From: JAJRPT01 sp964465945
GTDB taxonomy: Bacteria; Bacteroidota; Ignavibacteria; Kapaibacteriales; UBA2268
Length of the DNA: 64,000 nucleotides
Assembly: GCA_964465945.1 (NCBI GenBank)
Contig: CAYXMM010000013.1
Coordinates: 13,272-77,271 of the forward strand
Direction of reading: 5' to 3'
Shown here piece after piece: positions 1 to 8,966 of the stretch. The position numbers and the translations under genes are program-made. A model generated the notes under the pieces. That model did not search any database and had not been told where the DNA came from. It was given only the letters and a program-made list of their open reading frames with translations. How positions within the stretch are numbered: the first letter of the stretch is position 1; every line of letters starts with the position of its first letter.

Positions 1-54
1 GAAGATGGTCAAAATTATAAAATAAAGTTTTCAAATAATGCAATTGGTAAGTGA
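1..54 (+). CDS. C-terminal 17 residues of an unidentified upstream gene
   Basis: Frame 1 is open from the first base and ends at TGA 52-54. It gives a 17-residue tail ending in NAIGK. The stop overlaps the ATG at 54 of the Nudix gene (TGATG), the usual layout for translational coupling, so the two genes are probably one transcript. The fragment is too short to assign to a family. It could also be a chance open stretch, but the stop-start overlap favours a real gene end. Confidence 0.45.
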   Translation, partial: EDGQNYKIKFSNNAIGK

Positions 55-518
55 TGGGCGAAGTTAAGTTTTCTACTATTCAATTACATCCTTTTATTTT
101 ACAAGAAAATGTAGTCAAGTATATTATTTTACAAAGACATCATAATTCAAAGTATTACCCAAATATGTGGCAAGTTGTAACGGGTAAGATAAATCCAAAT
201 GAGAAAGCATATCAAGCTGCAGTTAGAGAATTAAAAGAAGAAACGGGGCTTGAAGTAGATAAATTATATCATATTCCATTTATTGGTTCTTTTTACGATT
301 GGCGAAATGATAATATTGAACAAATACCTTGTTTTGCAGCAGAAGTTTCAAACACAAGCATCAAACTTTCTAACGAGCATTCAGATTATAGGGTATTAGA
401 TTATGAAGAACTTAATAGTTATTTAAGCTTACCAAGTCATCTAATAGCTGCTGAATATTTAAAAAAACATATCATTGATAACCCAAATTCCTCAAATTTT
501 TTAATTCATAAAAAGTAA
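54..518 (+). CDS. Nudix hydrolase, NudB-like
   Basis: A 154-residue Nudix-fold pyrophosphohydrolase. The Nudix box is complete at about residues 44-66: Gly, Glu six residues on, then REL-KEE-TGL, matching GX5EX7REUXEEXGU, so the metal-binding glutamates are present. The preceding MWQVVTGK resembles NudB-type enzymes, which hydrolyse dATP or dihydroneopterin triphosphate (folate pathway). That substrate is inference; other Nudix substrates are possible. ATG 54 is preferred over GTG 51 because it overlaps the upstream stop. The protein should be cytoplasmic. The C-terminal 20 residues are Asn- and Lys-rich and look non-catalytic. Confidence 0.85.
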   Translation: MGEVKFSTIQLHPFILQENVVKYIILQRHHNSKYYPNMWQVVTGKINPNEKAYQAAVRELKEETGLEVDKLYHIPFIGSFYDWRNDNIEQIPCFAAEVSNTSIKLSNEHSDYRVLDYEELNSYLSLPSHLIAAEYLKKHIIDNPNSSNFLIHKK

Positions 519-938
519 TTATTTAGCCATTGCTAAAAAATGTGAATAAAATTCACCAATTTATTTATAAATAAAATAGTTGTAATTAATAACTAATTAA
601 GAATATGAAACTATTTATTATGGTTAAAAAATTGAATCAATATTATAATAGTTGAATATTAGCCACACGAATATTGCGAAATATATTTTAAAATAAATTT
701 TTAATAAAACTCTAACTTCTTATATTTAAAATAATTATAATCATAAAAAACTATTAATAAAAAGTTTGGCACAAAAAATTCATATACAACAAAAGTGATT
801 TTCAGATAAAAATAAAATCTGGAAATTAAAAGTTAAATTTATATGAACTTTAATATTGGCATAACACTTGAAAAGTGAAATTGTCATAAGTTCAATTTAG
901 TTGAAAATAAATTTTATTAATTCACACGGAGGTGGGAA
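519..938. other. 420-bp AT-rich intergenic region before the flagellins
   Basis: No ORF of coding character is visible. The region is extremely AT-rich. It holds a sigma-54-like element near 857-871 and, at its right edge, a strong ribosome-binding site (GGAGGTG, about 928-934) for the first flagellin. I see no tRNA-like or terminator-like structure. Confidence 0.6.
857..871 (+). promoter_or_regulatory. Possible sigma-54 (-24/-12) promoter for flagellin
   Basis: The bases TGGCAT-AACAC-TTGA match the sigma-54 consensus TGGCAC-N5-TTGC with correct spacing and two mismatches: C to T at the sixth position and C to A at the last. It lies about 68 bases upstream of the flagellin start. Sigma-54 control of flagellins is known in several phyla. 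No sigma-54 or activator gene is in this window, so the assignment rests on the motif alone. Confidence 0.3.
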
Positions 939-1874
939 ATGCCTTTTGGAATAGGAGGGAACTCCAGAATTCGTACTAATATTTCCGCACTTAATGCCTA
1001 CAACTCATTAGAAGTGTCAAATAGAGACATTTCAAACAGGCAGTTAAGATTGTCAACAGGTAAGCGTATTAATAATGCTTCCGATGACGTTGCTGGATAT
1101 ATTACTTCAAGAGCACTCTTGGCAAGAAATGGTGCGTTACAAGCATCTTTGAAAGCAGTAGGTGATGCTCAGAATACATCTTATATAGTGATGGACTCGC
1201 TTGAGAATATTGCGTCGTTAGTAGAAGATATAAAAAACTCTACAGCGTCTGCAACATCAGGTGTGCAAGGGACGGCTGAAAAAGTTGCTTTAGCGAAAGC
1301 TGCTGCAAGAATGGTTCAGCAAATTCAAACAATAGTTGATTCCAGCGTTTTTGGTGGAAGACAACTAATTGATGGTAGTTTTTCTGCTGAGTTTGTGATT
1401 GCAACAAATGCAACAAACCACTTAATTACCCTTGCTTTGGATATGACAACAGGAAATGCAGATTTCAATGTGTCAAGAGGGGATTTTGACCTAAACTCTA
1501 CAAGTATCGCGAACTTTGCTGGTATCACTGGCTTAGATATGAGAAAATTTGATGATGTATCTTCAAATGATATGGGTATATTTAGGTCAGATAGGATTGG
1601 TTTAACATTGATTTCTCTTGCAAATGCGATAGAGAATATCAATAAAGTAGCATCTTACGTGGGTGGTGTTGTAAATAGATTAATTTCACAAGAAGAATCT
1701 TTGAAAGGTCAAATTACAAACTATAAAGCTGCTATCTCAAGAATTGAAGATTCTGATGTCGCTATGGAGCAATTAGAATTAGTTAAAGCTCAATTCTTAC
1801 AAAATGCTTCTATTACATCATTAGCTCAAGCAAACGCAAATCCTCAATCATTCTTACAATTAATTCAAGGTTAA
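939..1874 (+). CDS. fliC: Flagellin, first tandem copy
   Basis: A 311-residue flagellin, the subunit of the flagellar filament, exported by the flagellar type III apparatus. The conserved N-terminal D0/D1 region has RLSTGKRINNASDDVAGY near residues 35-55. The C-terminal region ends with SITSLAQANANPQSFLQL, the classic flagellin tail that polymerises with the N-terminus. The central variable region is short, so the filament surface should be simple. Translation starts behind a strong GGAGGTG site 5 bases away. The start MPFGIGGNSRIRTN is longer than the usual MALRINTN. The second copy follows after 57 bases and has exactly the same length, indicating tandem duplication. Confidence 0.93.
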   Translation: MPFGIGGNSRIRTNISALNAYNSLEVSNRDISNRQLRLSTGKRINNASDDVAGYITSRALLARNGALQASLKAVGDAQNTSYIVMDSLENIASLVEDIKNSTASATSGVQGTAEKVALAKAAARMVQQIQTIVDSSVFGGRQLIDGSFSAEFVIATNATNHLITLALDMTTGNADFNVSRGDFDLNSTSIANFAGITGLDMRKFDDVSSNDMGIFRSDRIGLTLISLANAIENINKVASYVGGVVNRLISQEESLKGQITNYKAAISRIEDSDVAMEQLELVKAQFLQNASITSLAQANANPQSFLQLIQG

Positions 1875-1931
1875 TTGGAAGTAAGGTATTGATTTGTTTG
1901 AATTAGGATAAAAATATAAGGAGATACAATA

Positions 1932-2867
1932 ATGCCGTTTTCAACAGGAGCTCAGGCAAGGATTAGAACTAATTCTGCTGCAGAATTAGCATATAATGCC
2001 TTGAACTCAGCCAATAAATTAATAACAAAGTCTCAATTAAGACTATCTACAGGTCTGAGAATTAATAATGCTGCAGATGATGTTTCTGGGTATATTACTT
2101 CAAGGGCTTTGCAGTCAAGGAATGGGATAATTAAATCAGCAATCAATATTGTTGGTGATGCAAAAAACGTTGCGAATATATCAATGGATGCTTATGAAAA
2201 TATAGCTGAAATGATAAAAGAAATTCGTAAGCATACTGCCTCTGCGACCTCTGGTGCTTTAGGGACTAATGAGAAAGTTGCACTTGCAAAATCAGCGTAT
2301 AGAATGGCACAACAAATCCAGACAATAGTTGATTCGACCGTTTTTGGTGGGAGACAATTAATTGATGGAACTTTCTCTTCTAATTTCTTTGTTGGTACTA
2401 ATGCTAAGAATAATCTATTAACAATAAGCATCAACTTATTGAAGGATAATAATGAATTTGATGTTCATACATCACAATTTGATATTAATTCTTTAAATAT
2501 GGATCATTTTGCAGGGATTACTGGCTTAGATTTAAGGGAGTTAAATAATGTTGTTGCTTCTGATTTAGGGATTTTTAATGATGCAAATATTGGCTTAACG
2601 CTTACTTCGTTAGCAAATGCCTTAGATAATATTACAAAAGTTAATTCTTATATTGGTGGGATTTATAATAGATTATCTTCGCAAGAAGATGTGTTGCAAC
2701 AGCAAATTGTAAATTATGACGCCGCAATTTCAAGGATACAGGATACTGATGTTGCTCAAACACAATTAGTATTAGTTAGAGAGCAATTCTTGCAACAGGC
2801 TTCTTTAACGTCATTGTCGCAAGCGAATCAAAACCCTGCTCAATTCTTGCAGTTGATTAGAGGATAA
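1932..2867 (+). CDS. fliC: Flagellin, second tandem copy
   Basis: A second 311-residue flagellin, clearly paralogous to the copy at 939. It shares the MPF-x-ARIRTN-type start, RLSTGLRINNAADDVSGY, the central SATSG segment, VDSTVFGGRQLIDG, and the C-terminal tail SLTSLSQANQNPAQFLQL. Divergence is spread over the whole length, so the duplication is not recent. It has its own ribosome-binding site (AAGGAGA, about 1918-1924), probably on a shared transcript. Whether the two subunits sit in one filament or at different positions cannot be told from sequence. It is convergent with polA, with only 23 bases between the stops. Confidence 0.93.
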   Translation: MPFSTGAQARIRTNSAAELAYNALNSANKLITKSQLRLSTGLRINNAADDVSGYITSRALQSRNGIIKSAINIVGDAKNVANISMDAYENIAEMIKEIRKHTASATSGALGTNEKVALAKSAYRMAQQIQTIVDSTVFGGRQLIDGTFSSNFFVGTNAKNNLLTISINLLKDNNEFDVHTSQFDINSLNMDHFAGITGLDLRELNNVVASDLGIFNDANIGLTLTSLANALDNITKVNSYIGGIYNRLSSQEDVLQQQIVNYDAAISRIQDTDVAQTQLVLVREQFLQQASLTSLSQANQNPAQFLQLIRG

Positions 2868-2890
2868 TTTGAATTAAATTATTAAGAAAA

Positions 2891-5659
2891 CTAATGAGCT
2901 AAGTACCAATTTTCTCCTGAACCCGTTTCAACTAAAATTGGTACTCTATCAAGAGTAAGTGCATTTTGCATCAAGTTTTTTACGTTTCTTGTTAGTTCAT
3001 CTAAGTGATTTTTATGAACTTCAAAGAGTAATTCGTCATGAACTTGAAGAAGCATCTTAGCATCAATACTTGGGTTTGATTTCAAGTAATTATGCACTGA
3101 AATCATTGCAATTTTAATCATATCTGAGGCGCTGCCTTGGATAGGAAGGTTAATTGCAGCTCTTTCGTCTTGAGCGCGTATATTATGATTTGTATTATTT
3201 ATATCTTTAAAATATCGTCTTCTTCCACAAATTGTTTCAGCATATAATTTCTCTCTTGTAGATTGAATTATGTTGTCCATAAAACTTTTGATACCAGGGT
3301 AGCTTGCGAAATAATTATCTATTATTTCTTTTGCATAAGATCTTGAAATTCCAAGTCGTTGAGAAAGTCCAAAAGAACCCAGCCCATACATTATACCAAA
3401 GTTAACTGTCTTTGCTACTCGTCTATCATCTTGATTAACGTCGGCTAATTTTTTATTAAATAGTTTTGAAGCAGTAGCTGAGTGAATATCTATTCCTTCG
3501 TTAAAAGCGTTGATTAAATGCTCATCACCAGAATAATAAGCCATTATTCGTAATTCAATTTGAGAATAGTCAGCTGATAGAATTAAATAGTCTTCATTTT
3601 TAGCCACAAATGCTTTTCTAATTTCTTTTCCGTAATCAGTTTTTATTGGAATGTTTTGCAAATTAGGATTAGTTGAAGAAAGTCGCCCGGTGCTTGCTAC
3701 GGTTTGATTAAAAGTAGTATGAACTCTACCTGTTTTTTTATTTATCAATTTAGGTAGCGCTGTTATATATGTCGAATTTAACTTTGTGTATGAGCGATAA
3801 TCTACAATTTTTCTTGCTATTTCATAGTTTTGACTTAGTTCTGTTAATACTTGATTATCAGTGCTATAACCTGTTTTTGTTTTTTTGATTGCAGGTAAGC
3901 CCAATTTATCAAAAAGTATTTCTCCCAATTGCTTTGGTGAATCTAAATTGAAATCGAACCCACAAATTTTAAATATTTCACTTCTGACTTTTTCAATTTC
4001 TATATTTAATTCATTTTCAATATCTTGTAACATTAAGCTATCAATCTTTATTCCGTTAAACTCCATATCTGTAAGGACTTCAATAATTGGAAACTCAATG
4101 TTATAAGCAAGATTAGTTAAGTTATTTTTTTCAATTTCGGTAGATAGTCTATTTTTTAGTTTTAATGTTATATCTGCGTCTTCGCAAGCATAGTCTTTTA
4201 TATCAGCCGGGTCGATTTCAGCCATTGATATCTGTATTTTCTTGTTATCACCGATTAAACTGGTAATCTTAACTGGTTTATAGTTTAACCATTTAACTGC
4301 TAAATCGTCCATATTATGTTTTTCATCTGGGTTTAAAACATAACTTGCAAGCATCGTGTCAAATGTGATAGGTGATACACTTATGCCATACCTTCTTAAA
4401 ATTAAAGCATCAAATTTTGAGTTTTGTCCTATTTTTCTAATATTTTTATTTTCTAATACAGGTTTAATTTTCTCTATAACAAATTCAATGTCTAATGAAT
4501 CAAAAGTTTTCTTTTCTGAGAATAAATCTTCGCTTATGGAGCTTGGGTTTGTTGAAATATAATATGCTTCATTTTCTTTAATTGAGAGTGCAACCCCTAC
4601 TATGTTGCAACTCATTGTATCTAAGCCATCGGTTTCTAAATCGAAAGAAATTTCTTCGGCTTTCTCTAACTTTTCAATTAAATTAGTAAGTTCTTTTTCT
4701 TTATTAATCAAATAGTATTGAACTTCATTAATATTAATTACTTTTAAACTTGATGGGGTAGTAAATTGAATTTGCTTATTGCTTTGTAGTGCTTTTTCTT
4801 GCCATTTTTTTCTAATAGTAGTAAAGCCAACGCTTTGAAAAAATAAATCCAAGCTATTAAAATCAATTTCGCCTAATTTTGATTCATTTAGTTTAAAATC
4901 AATTGGACAATCGACTTTAATAGTAACTAATATTTTAGATAAAAACGCAAGTTCTTTATCGCTTTCTAATTTTGACTTTAGTGCTTTTTTATCAATTTTG
5001 TCTATATTCTCATATAAACCTTCTAAAGAGCCATACTCTTTTATTAATGGACCAGCAGTTTTTTCACCAACACCTTTTACACCAGGAATATTATCAACGG
5101 CATCGCCAGTTAGGGCTTGAACATCAATTACTTGATTTGGATGAACGCCAAATTTTTCTTCAACTTCTGGATAATCTACAAGTTGTAATTCTTCACTTTT
5201 GCTCGAAGGGCGAAGTAATTTAATATTATCATCAACTAATTGCATAAAATCTTTATCAGAAGTTACACAATAAACTTTTATATTTTGCTCTGATGCTTTT
5301 TTTGCCAAAGTCCCTATTAAATCGTCGGCTTCGTAACCATCAAGCTGATATTGTGGTATTTTTAGTTGCTTTAATAATTCTTTTATTTTAGGTAGTTGTG
5401 GAACTAATTCTTCAGGAAATTCTGCTCTATTTGCTTTATATTCTGTGAAAATCTCATGACGAAAAGTTGGAGCAGATGTATCGAATACAACCACTATATT
5501 TTCCGGATTTTCAGTTTCAAGTAATTTTGTAATAATGTTTGTAAAACCAAATATAGCACCTGTAGGCGAACCATTTGGGTCTGTTAGTCTCGATTTAAAC
5601 ATAGCATGATATGCTCTGAAAACCAAAGCCATTCCGTCAACTAAATATAATTTTTCCAT
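2891..5659 (-). CDS. polA: DNA polymerase I
   Basis: A 922-residue three-domain DNA polymerase I for Okazaki-fragment processing and repair. Residues 1-290 are the 5'-3' nuclease (start MEKLYLVDGMALVFRAYHAM; YEADDLIGTLA; GDAVDNIPGVKGVGEKTA). About 325-510 is a proofreading 3'-5' exonuclease with intact acidic residues (SFDLETDG, KIGQNSKFDAL, YACEDADITLKL), unlike homologues that have lost it. The polymerase domain has motif A (DYSQIELRIMAYYSGD), motif B (RRVAKTVNFGIMYGLG) and motif C (QVHDELLFE). Length is typical. A TATTTTTG -7-like element lies at 5686-5693 on the minus strand, but no clear -33 partner is visible. Confidence 0.97.
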   Translation of the reverse strand: MEKLYLVDGMALVFRAYHAMFKSRLTDPNGSPTGAIFGFTNIITKLLETENPENIVVVFDTSAPTFRHEIFTEYKANRAEFPEELVPQLPKIKELLKQLKIPQYQLDGYEADDLIGTLAKKASEQNIKVYCVTSDKDFMQLVDDNIKLLRPSSKSEELQLVDYPEVEEKFGVHPNQVIDVQALTGDAVDNIPGVKGVGEKTAGPLIKEYGSLEGLYENIDKIDKKALKSKLESDKELAFLSKILVTIKVDCPIDFKLNESKLGEIDFNSLDLFFQSVGFTTIRKKWQEKALQSNKQIQFTTPSSLKVININEVQYYLINKEKELTNLIEKLEKAEEISFDLETDGLDTMSCNIVGVALSIKENEAYYISTNPSSISEDLFSEKKTFDSLDIEFVIEKIKPVLENKNIRKIGQNSKFDALILRRYGISVSPITFDTMLASYVLNPDEKHNMDDLAVKWLNYKPVKITSLIGDNKKIQISMAEIDPADIKDYACEDADITLKLKNRLSTEIEKNNLTNLAYNIEFPIIEVLTDMEFNGIKIDSLMLQDIENELNIEIEKVRSEIFKICGFDFNLDSPKQLGEILFDKLGLPAIKKTKTGYSTDNQVLTELSQNYEIARKIVDYRSYTKLNSTYITALPKLINKKTGRVHTTFNQTVASTGRLSSTNPNLQNIPIKTDYGKEIRKAFVAKNEDYLILSADYSQIELRIMAYYSGDEHLINAFNEGIDIHSATASKLFNKKLADVNQDDRRVAKTVNFGIMYGLGSFGLSQRLGISRSYAKEIIDNYFASYPGIKSFMDNIIQSTREKLYAETICGRRRYFKDINNTNHNIRAQDERAAINLPIQGSASDMIKIAMISVHNYLKSNPSIDAKMLLQVHDELLFEVHKNHLDELTRNVKNLMQNALTLDRVPILVETGSGENWYLAH

Positions 5660-5757
5660 TTTTAATTTAATTATTTATAATTTTTCAAAAATAGTGAAAT
5701 ATAATTTAATGAGGATAAATATAAAATTTAAAAATCGCAAGTGTTATTATATTAATC

Positions 5758-6645
5758 TTAAAATTCAGTAGTTTTATTAATTTCAATGCTATTATCATTA
5801 AAATTTATTGTTCTTATTGGAGTTGCGGTTTTAATTCCTTCTGTATCAAATCTTTCTTTAACTGATTTTAATATATCTGTATATAATAACCAAGAATCTT
5901 CTGGGTTATCAGACCATACATTTGCTCTAATTCTAATTGAATAATCTGTTATTTCCCTTACAAAAATCCTAAGTTCTTCTTTGTTATTCTTTATTTCAAT
6001 TTCTGACCTAATATCTCTATAATGAGGATGTTTTTTTACTTCATCTTTGATAATCGCAAAGCATTTATCTATGTTTGAATCCAGAGCCACATTAAAGTAA
6101 ATGTGTCGGCAAATCTTTTCATCATTAATATGGTAGTTAACTATCGTATCAGAACTAATTTGCGAGTTTGGAATAATAATCATTTTATTTTCAAAATCAT
6201 TTATTACTGTGTGTCGTAATGTTATATCTTTTACATAGCCATGGACATTATTATTTATTGCAATCATATCTCCAACACGAAAGGGTTTAAATATTACAAT
6301 AAATACTCCTGAAATAATATTTGAGAAGGCAGCTTGCGAGGCAAAAGCAAGTATTGCTGCAAATACTCCTGCACCTGCAAATAACGTTGTGCTTAACTCT
6401 CTTAGTTCAGGTATAATATAAAATATAATTAAAGTCGCAAGGAGTAAGATTATGAATGTTACGGCATTTTTTAAAAAATTGTAATTTGTAGGGTCAACTT
6501 TGAGATGAGTTGAGTGTTTAAATAAAATGACACTCATTATTTTTCGTATTATCGAAGATAAAATTATTGCAAGGACATAAACAGCAATTATTACAAAAAG
6601 ATATTTTGCTTCTAATTGTTTTAGTATTTCTAATGCTTCTGACAT
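5758..6645 (-). CDS. mscS: Small-conductance mechanosensitive channel, MscS family
   Basis: A 295-residue MscS-type channel that releases solutes on hypo-osmotic shock. Hydrophobic segments lie at about residues 15-35, 60-80 and 90-125. The last is the pore-lining helix with the Ala/Gly-rich pattern AAILAFASQAAFSNIISG, followed by the FKPFRVGDMI junction diagnostic of MscS. The cytoplasmic beta domain (VKDITLRHTVI, IIIPNSQI) and alpha-beta domain follow. Length is typical of the minimal MscS class. It begins 6 bases after the SPOR-domain gene, so the two are an operon. Confidence 0.92.
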   Translation of the reverse strand: MSEALEILKQLEAKYLFVIIAVYVLAIILSSIIRKIMSVILFKHSTHLKVDPTNYNFLKNAVTFIILLLATLIIFYIIPELRELSTTLFAGAGVFAAILAFASQAAFSNIISGVFIVIFKPFRVGDMIAINNNVHGYVKDITLRHTVINDFENKMIIIPNSQISSDTIVNYHINDEKICRHIYFNVALDSNIDKCFAIIKDEVKKHPHYRDIRSEIEIKNNKEELRIFVREITDYSIRIRANVWSDNPEDSWLLYTDILKSVKERFDTEGIKTATPIRTINFNDNSIEINKTTEF

Positions 6646-6651
6646 TGCATC

Positions 6652-7704
6652 CTATTTTTCAATTATTAGGGGATTACAATTACATTGTTGATTGATAATT
6701 ATCTTAGCAGCTTCTGCATTAGATTTAGTAGAGTAATGACCAATAATTACAGAATACATTAGTTTCCCATCTACATCTCTTGAAATTACTTCTGTTCTCA
6801 TTCTTTGAGCGATATACTTATCCCTTTCTGCTTCTGCGGATTCTTTTTTCTCAAATATTGCAACTTGCAAACCCCATTTTGTAGATTTTGAATCTTTTTT
6901 GTCTTCTTTTTTAACTTCTTTTTTAGCTTCTTTTCCTTTTTCGATTTGCTGATTTAAAATCTCTTTCAACTGCTCTGCATTATCTTTCTTTTCTTTATGT
7001 TCTTTTAGAGTATTTTCATCGCTTTCAATTTTTATTGATACCCCAGAGTTATCAGATTTCTTGTCTGGAATATTAGGAACGATTGTCCCTGATTTAGCAG
7101 TCGCAGTATATTCAGCAACTTCATCTACTTCATTTAGCGAATCTGAACCTTTAATTGTTAATGCTTTATCTTCTTGAATAATGATAATATCAGATTTCTT
7201 CTCTTCTTTCTTTGTTTTTTCTTTGTTTATTTTTGATACTTCTTTTGAAACATCTTTATTAATATTTACTTGATTTGTACTTTTATAATCGCCTCTTAAT
7301 CCAAGAGCAGTTCTAACTAAATCAGCAGAAGGGACAATAAACTCACTTGAAGGATAGCGGTCTCTTAGTAAAGATAAATTATAATTTGCTGCATTGTTAT
7401 CACCCAAGATTACATTAAATTGAATTATGCGGTAAAAGGCATCATCCGCCCATGCACTTTGAGGGGAATTATTTACAATATCAGAATAAATGTCAAGTGC
7501 TTTCATTGCATCAGTTAAAACCGCTGCTGTTAAGAACTTAACTCCAGGATCATTTGGGTAAGTAACCATTAAGTCTGGCAAGAGTAGTTTAACTTTATCT
7601 ACATTACCTGCGGCTATGTCATTAAGATATTTAGAAATTGGAATATCTGATTGGGAAAAACTTACAGAAATAACCAAAAAAAATGAAAGTATTAATATTT
7701 TCAT
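6652..7704 (-). CDS. Exported SPOR-domain protein with TPR-like N-terminus
   Basis: A 350-residue protein with a signal peptide (MKILILSFFLVISVSFS-Q), so periplasmic or envelope-attached. Residues 25-130 form a helical TPR-like region, with alternating small and aromatic residues as in YbgF/tol-pal-type proteins. Residues 140-270 are a highly charged Lys/Glu linker. Residues 275-350 are a SPOR domain (KWGLQVAIFEKKESAEAERD then YSVIIGHYSTKSNAEAA), which binds peptidoglycan stripped of stem peptides at division sites. First gene of an operon with mscS. A role in the cell wall or division is inferred. A well-matched promoter lies at 7740-7771. Confidence 0.8.
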   Translation of the reverse strand: MKILILSFFLVISVSFSQSDIPISKYLNDIAAGNVDKVKLLLPDLMVTYPNDPGVKFLTAAVLTDAMKALDIYSDIVNNSPQSAWADDAFYRIIQFNVILGDNNAANYNLSLLRDRYPSSEFIVPSADLVRTALGLRGDYKSTNQVNINKDVSKEVSKINKEKTKKEEKKSDIIIIQEDKALTIKGSDSLNEVDEVAEYTATAKSGTIVPNIPDKKSDNSGVSIKIESDENTLKEHKEKKDNAEQLKEILNQQIEKGKEAKKEVKKEDKKDSKSTKWGLQVAIFEKKESAEAERDKYIAQRMRTEVISRDVDGKLMYSVIIGHYSTKSNAEAAKIIINQQCNCNPLIIEK

Positions 7705-7739
7705 TTTAGTCCCCTTTAATTTATTTTTTGCTGCAAAGA

Positions 7740-7771
7740 CAAAATTAGCAAAATTTCAAATAACACACAAA
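7740..7771 (-). promoter_or_regulatory. Bacteroidota-type promoter for the SPOR-mscS operon
   Basis: On the minus strand, TTTG (7768-7771) is followed after exactly 20 bases by TAATTTTG (7740-7747). This matches the Bacteroidetes primary-sigma consensus TTTG-N19-21-TAnnTTTG. It lies 36 bases upstream of the 7704 start codon. Confidence 0.65.
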
Positions 7772-7860
7772 AAAAAATATTTTAATTTTAGTAACTTATA
7801 TTAATTATTGAATTTAATAAGAAAATATCTATAAATTAAATTATTATATTCTTTCAGAAA

Positions 7861-7891
7861 TTGATTAGCTTAATTATTATAGTTAATTTTG
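7861..7891 (+). promoter_or_regulatory. Bacteroidota-type promoter for fmt
   Basis: TTG at 7861-7863, a 20-base spacer, then TAATTTTG at 7884-7891 match the -33/-7 consensus. The fmt start codon is 24 bases further on. The 211-bp region 7705-7915 therefore carries divergent promoters and no gene. Confidence 0.6.
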
Positions 7892-7915
7892 AAACATTAA
7901 TAAATTGAATTAAAT

Positions 7916-8827
7916 ATGAATATTATATTTATGGGGACGCCTGAATTTGCTGTTCCCAGTTTAGAAAAATTACATTATTTATTTGGCGTTAAAGCTGTAG
8001 TAACTGTCCCTGATAAAGAGCAAGGACGTGGAAGAAAAGTTAAATTTTCACCTGTTAAAGAAAAAGCATTAGAATTAGGAATTGATGTTTTACAGCCAGA
8101 AAAACTTAAAGATACAGAATTTATTGAGAGGATAAAATCATATAATCCGGATATTATTTGTGTGATTGCTTTTAGAATATTACCAGAAGAAGTTTATAGT
8201 TTAGCGAAAATTGCCTCTTTTAATATTCATGGTTCTTTACTTCCGAAATTTAGAGGTGCTGCTCCAATAAATAGAGCTATTATGGCAGGCGAAAGCAAAA
8301 CAGGACTCACAAGTTTTATACTTAAAAAAGTAGTAGATACAGGCGACATACTTCTAAGAACTGAAATTGAAATTTATGAGAATATGACGGCAGGCGAGCT
8401 ACACGATGCCCTTATGCCAATGGCAGCTGATTTAACTATAGAAACTATAAAACTAATTGTGAAGGGTAATTTTTCTCAACTAAATCAAAATGATGAAGAA
8501 GCAACTCCAGCTCCTAAAATATTCAGAGATGAATGTAAATTAGATGTTAATTATAATGTTATTAAAGCCAAAAATCATATTCACGGATTATCGCCATACC
8601 CTGCTGCATTTATTTCGATTGATGATATTGAGATAAAATTACTACGTGTAGAATTGAGCGATAAACTAATTATCAAAGGTTGTTATTTAATAGATAAAGA
8701 ATTTCTAATCGGTGTAGAAGGCGGAACTCTAAAAGTGTTAGAATTAAAGCCACAAGGCAAATCAGAAATGAAAGTGAATGATTTTATAAATGGCTGGCGA
8801 AAAGATAAAACAGGTATATTAAGTTAG
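7916..8827 (+). CDS. fmt: Methionyl-tRNA formyltransferase
   Basis: A 303-residue enzyme that formylates Met-tRNAfMet with 10-formyltetrahydrofolate to make the initiator tRNA. It opens with MNIIFMGTPEFAVPSLEKL. The catalytic core has NIHGSLLPKFRGAAPINRAI, with the Asn-His and SLLP signature of the formyltransferase fold, plus the DTGDILL segment. The C-terminal OB-like domain that binds tRNA (HGLSPYPAAFI) is present. Length is typical. Normally fmt sits beside def (peptide deformylase); here it stands alone before dnaB. No ribosome-binding site is obvious, as is common in Bacteroidota. Confidence 0.96.
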   Translation: MNIIFMGTPEFAVPSLEKLHYLFGVKAVVTVPDKEQGRGRKVKFSPVKEKALELGIDVLQPEKLKDTEFIERIKSYNPDIICVIAFRILPEEVYSLAKIASFNIHGSLLPKFRGAAPINRAIMAGESKTGLTSFILKKVVDTGDILLRTEIEIYENMTAGELHDALMPMAADLTIETIKLIVKGNFSQLNQNDEEATPAPKIFRDECKLDVNYNVIKAKNHIHGLSPYPAAFISIDDIEIKLLRVELSDKLIIKGCYLIDKEFLIGVEGGTLKVLELKPQGKSEMKVNDFINGWRKDKTGILS

Positions 8828-8966
8828 TGTTTAGGTTGGGCTTAATGTATGACTATACAACAATTTTCCACATTGAGATGTTTAATAATTTTTTAATAAA
8901 ATTAATTTCAATTTATTAATTTTGATTATTAAATTCTGTGAATTGATATAAAAAAGTTAAGAAATA

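Noticed and set aside
767..782. TGGCAC at 767-772 as a sigma-54 promoter
   Set aside because: The -12 half reads ATTC instead of TTGC at the right spacing; the element at 857-871 fits better.
1325..1642. Open frame antisense to the first flagellin, and a similar one at 2192-2434
   Set aside because: Both lie in the mirror frame of conserved flagellin sequence; their translation has no signal, motif or ribosome-binding site.
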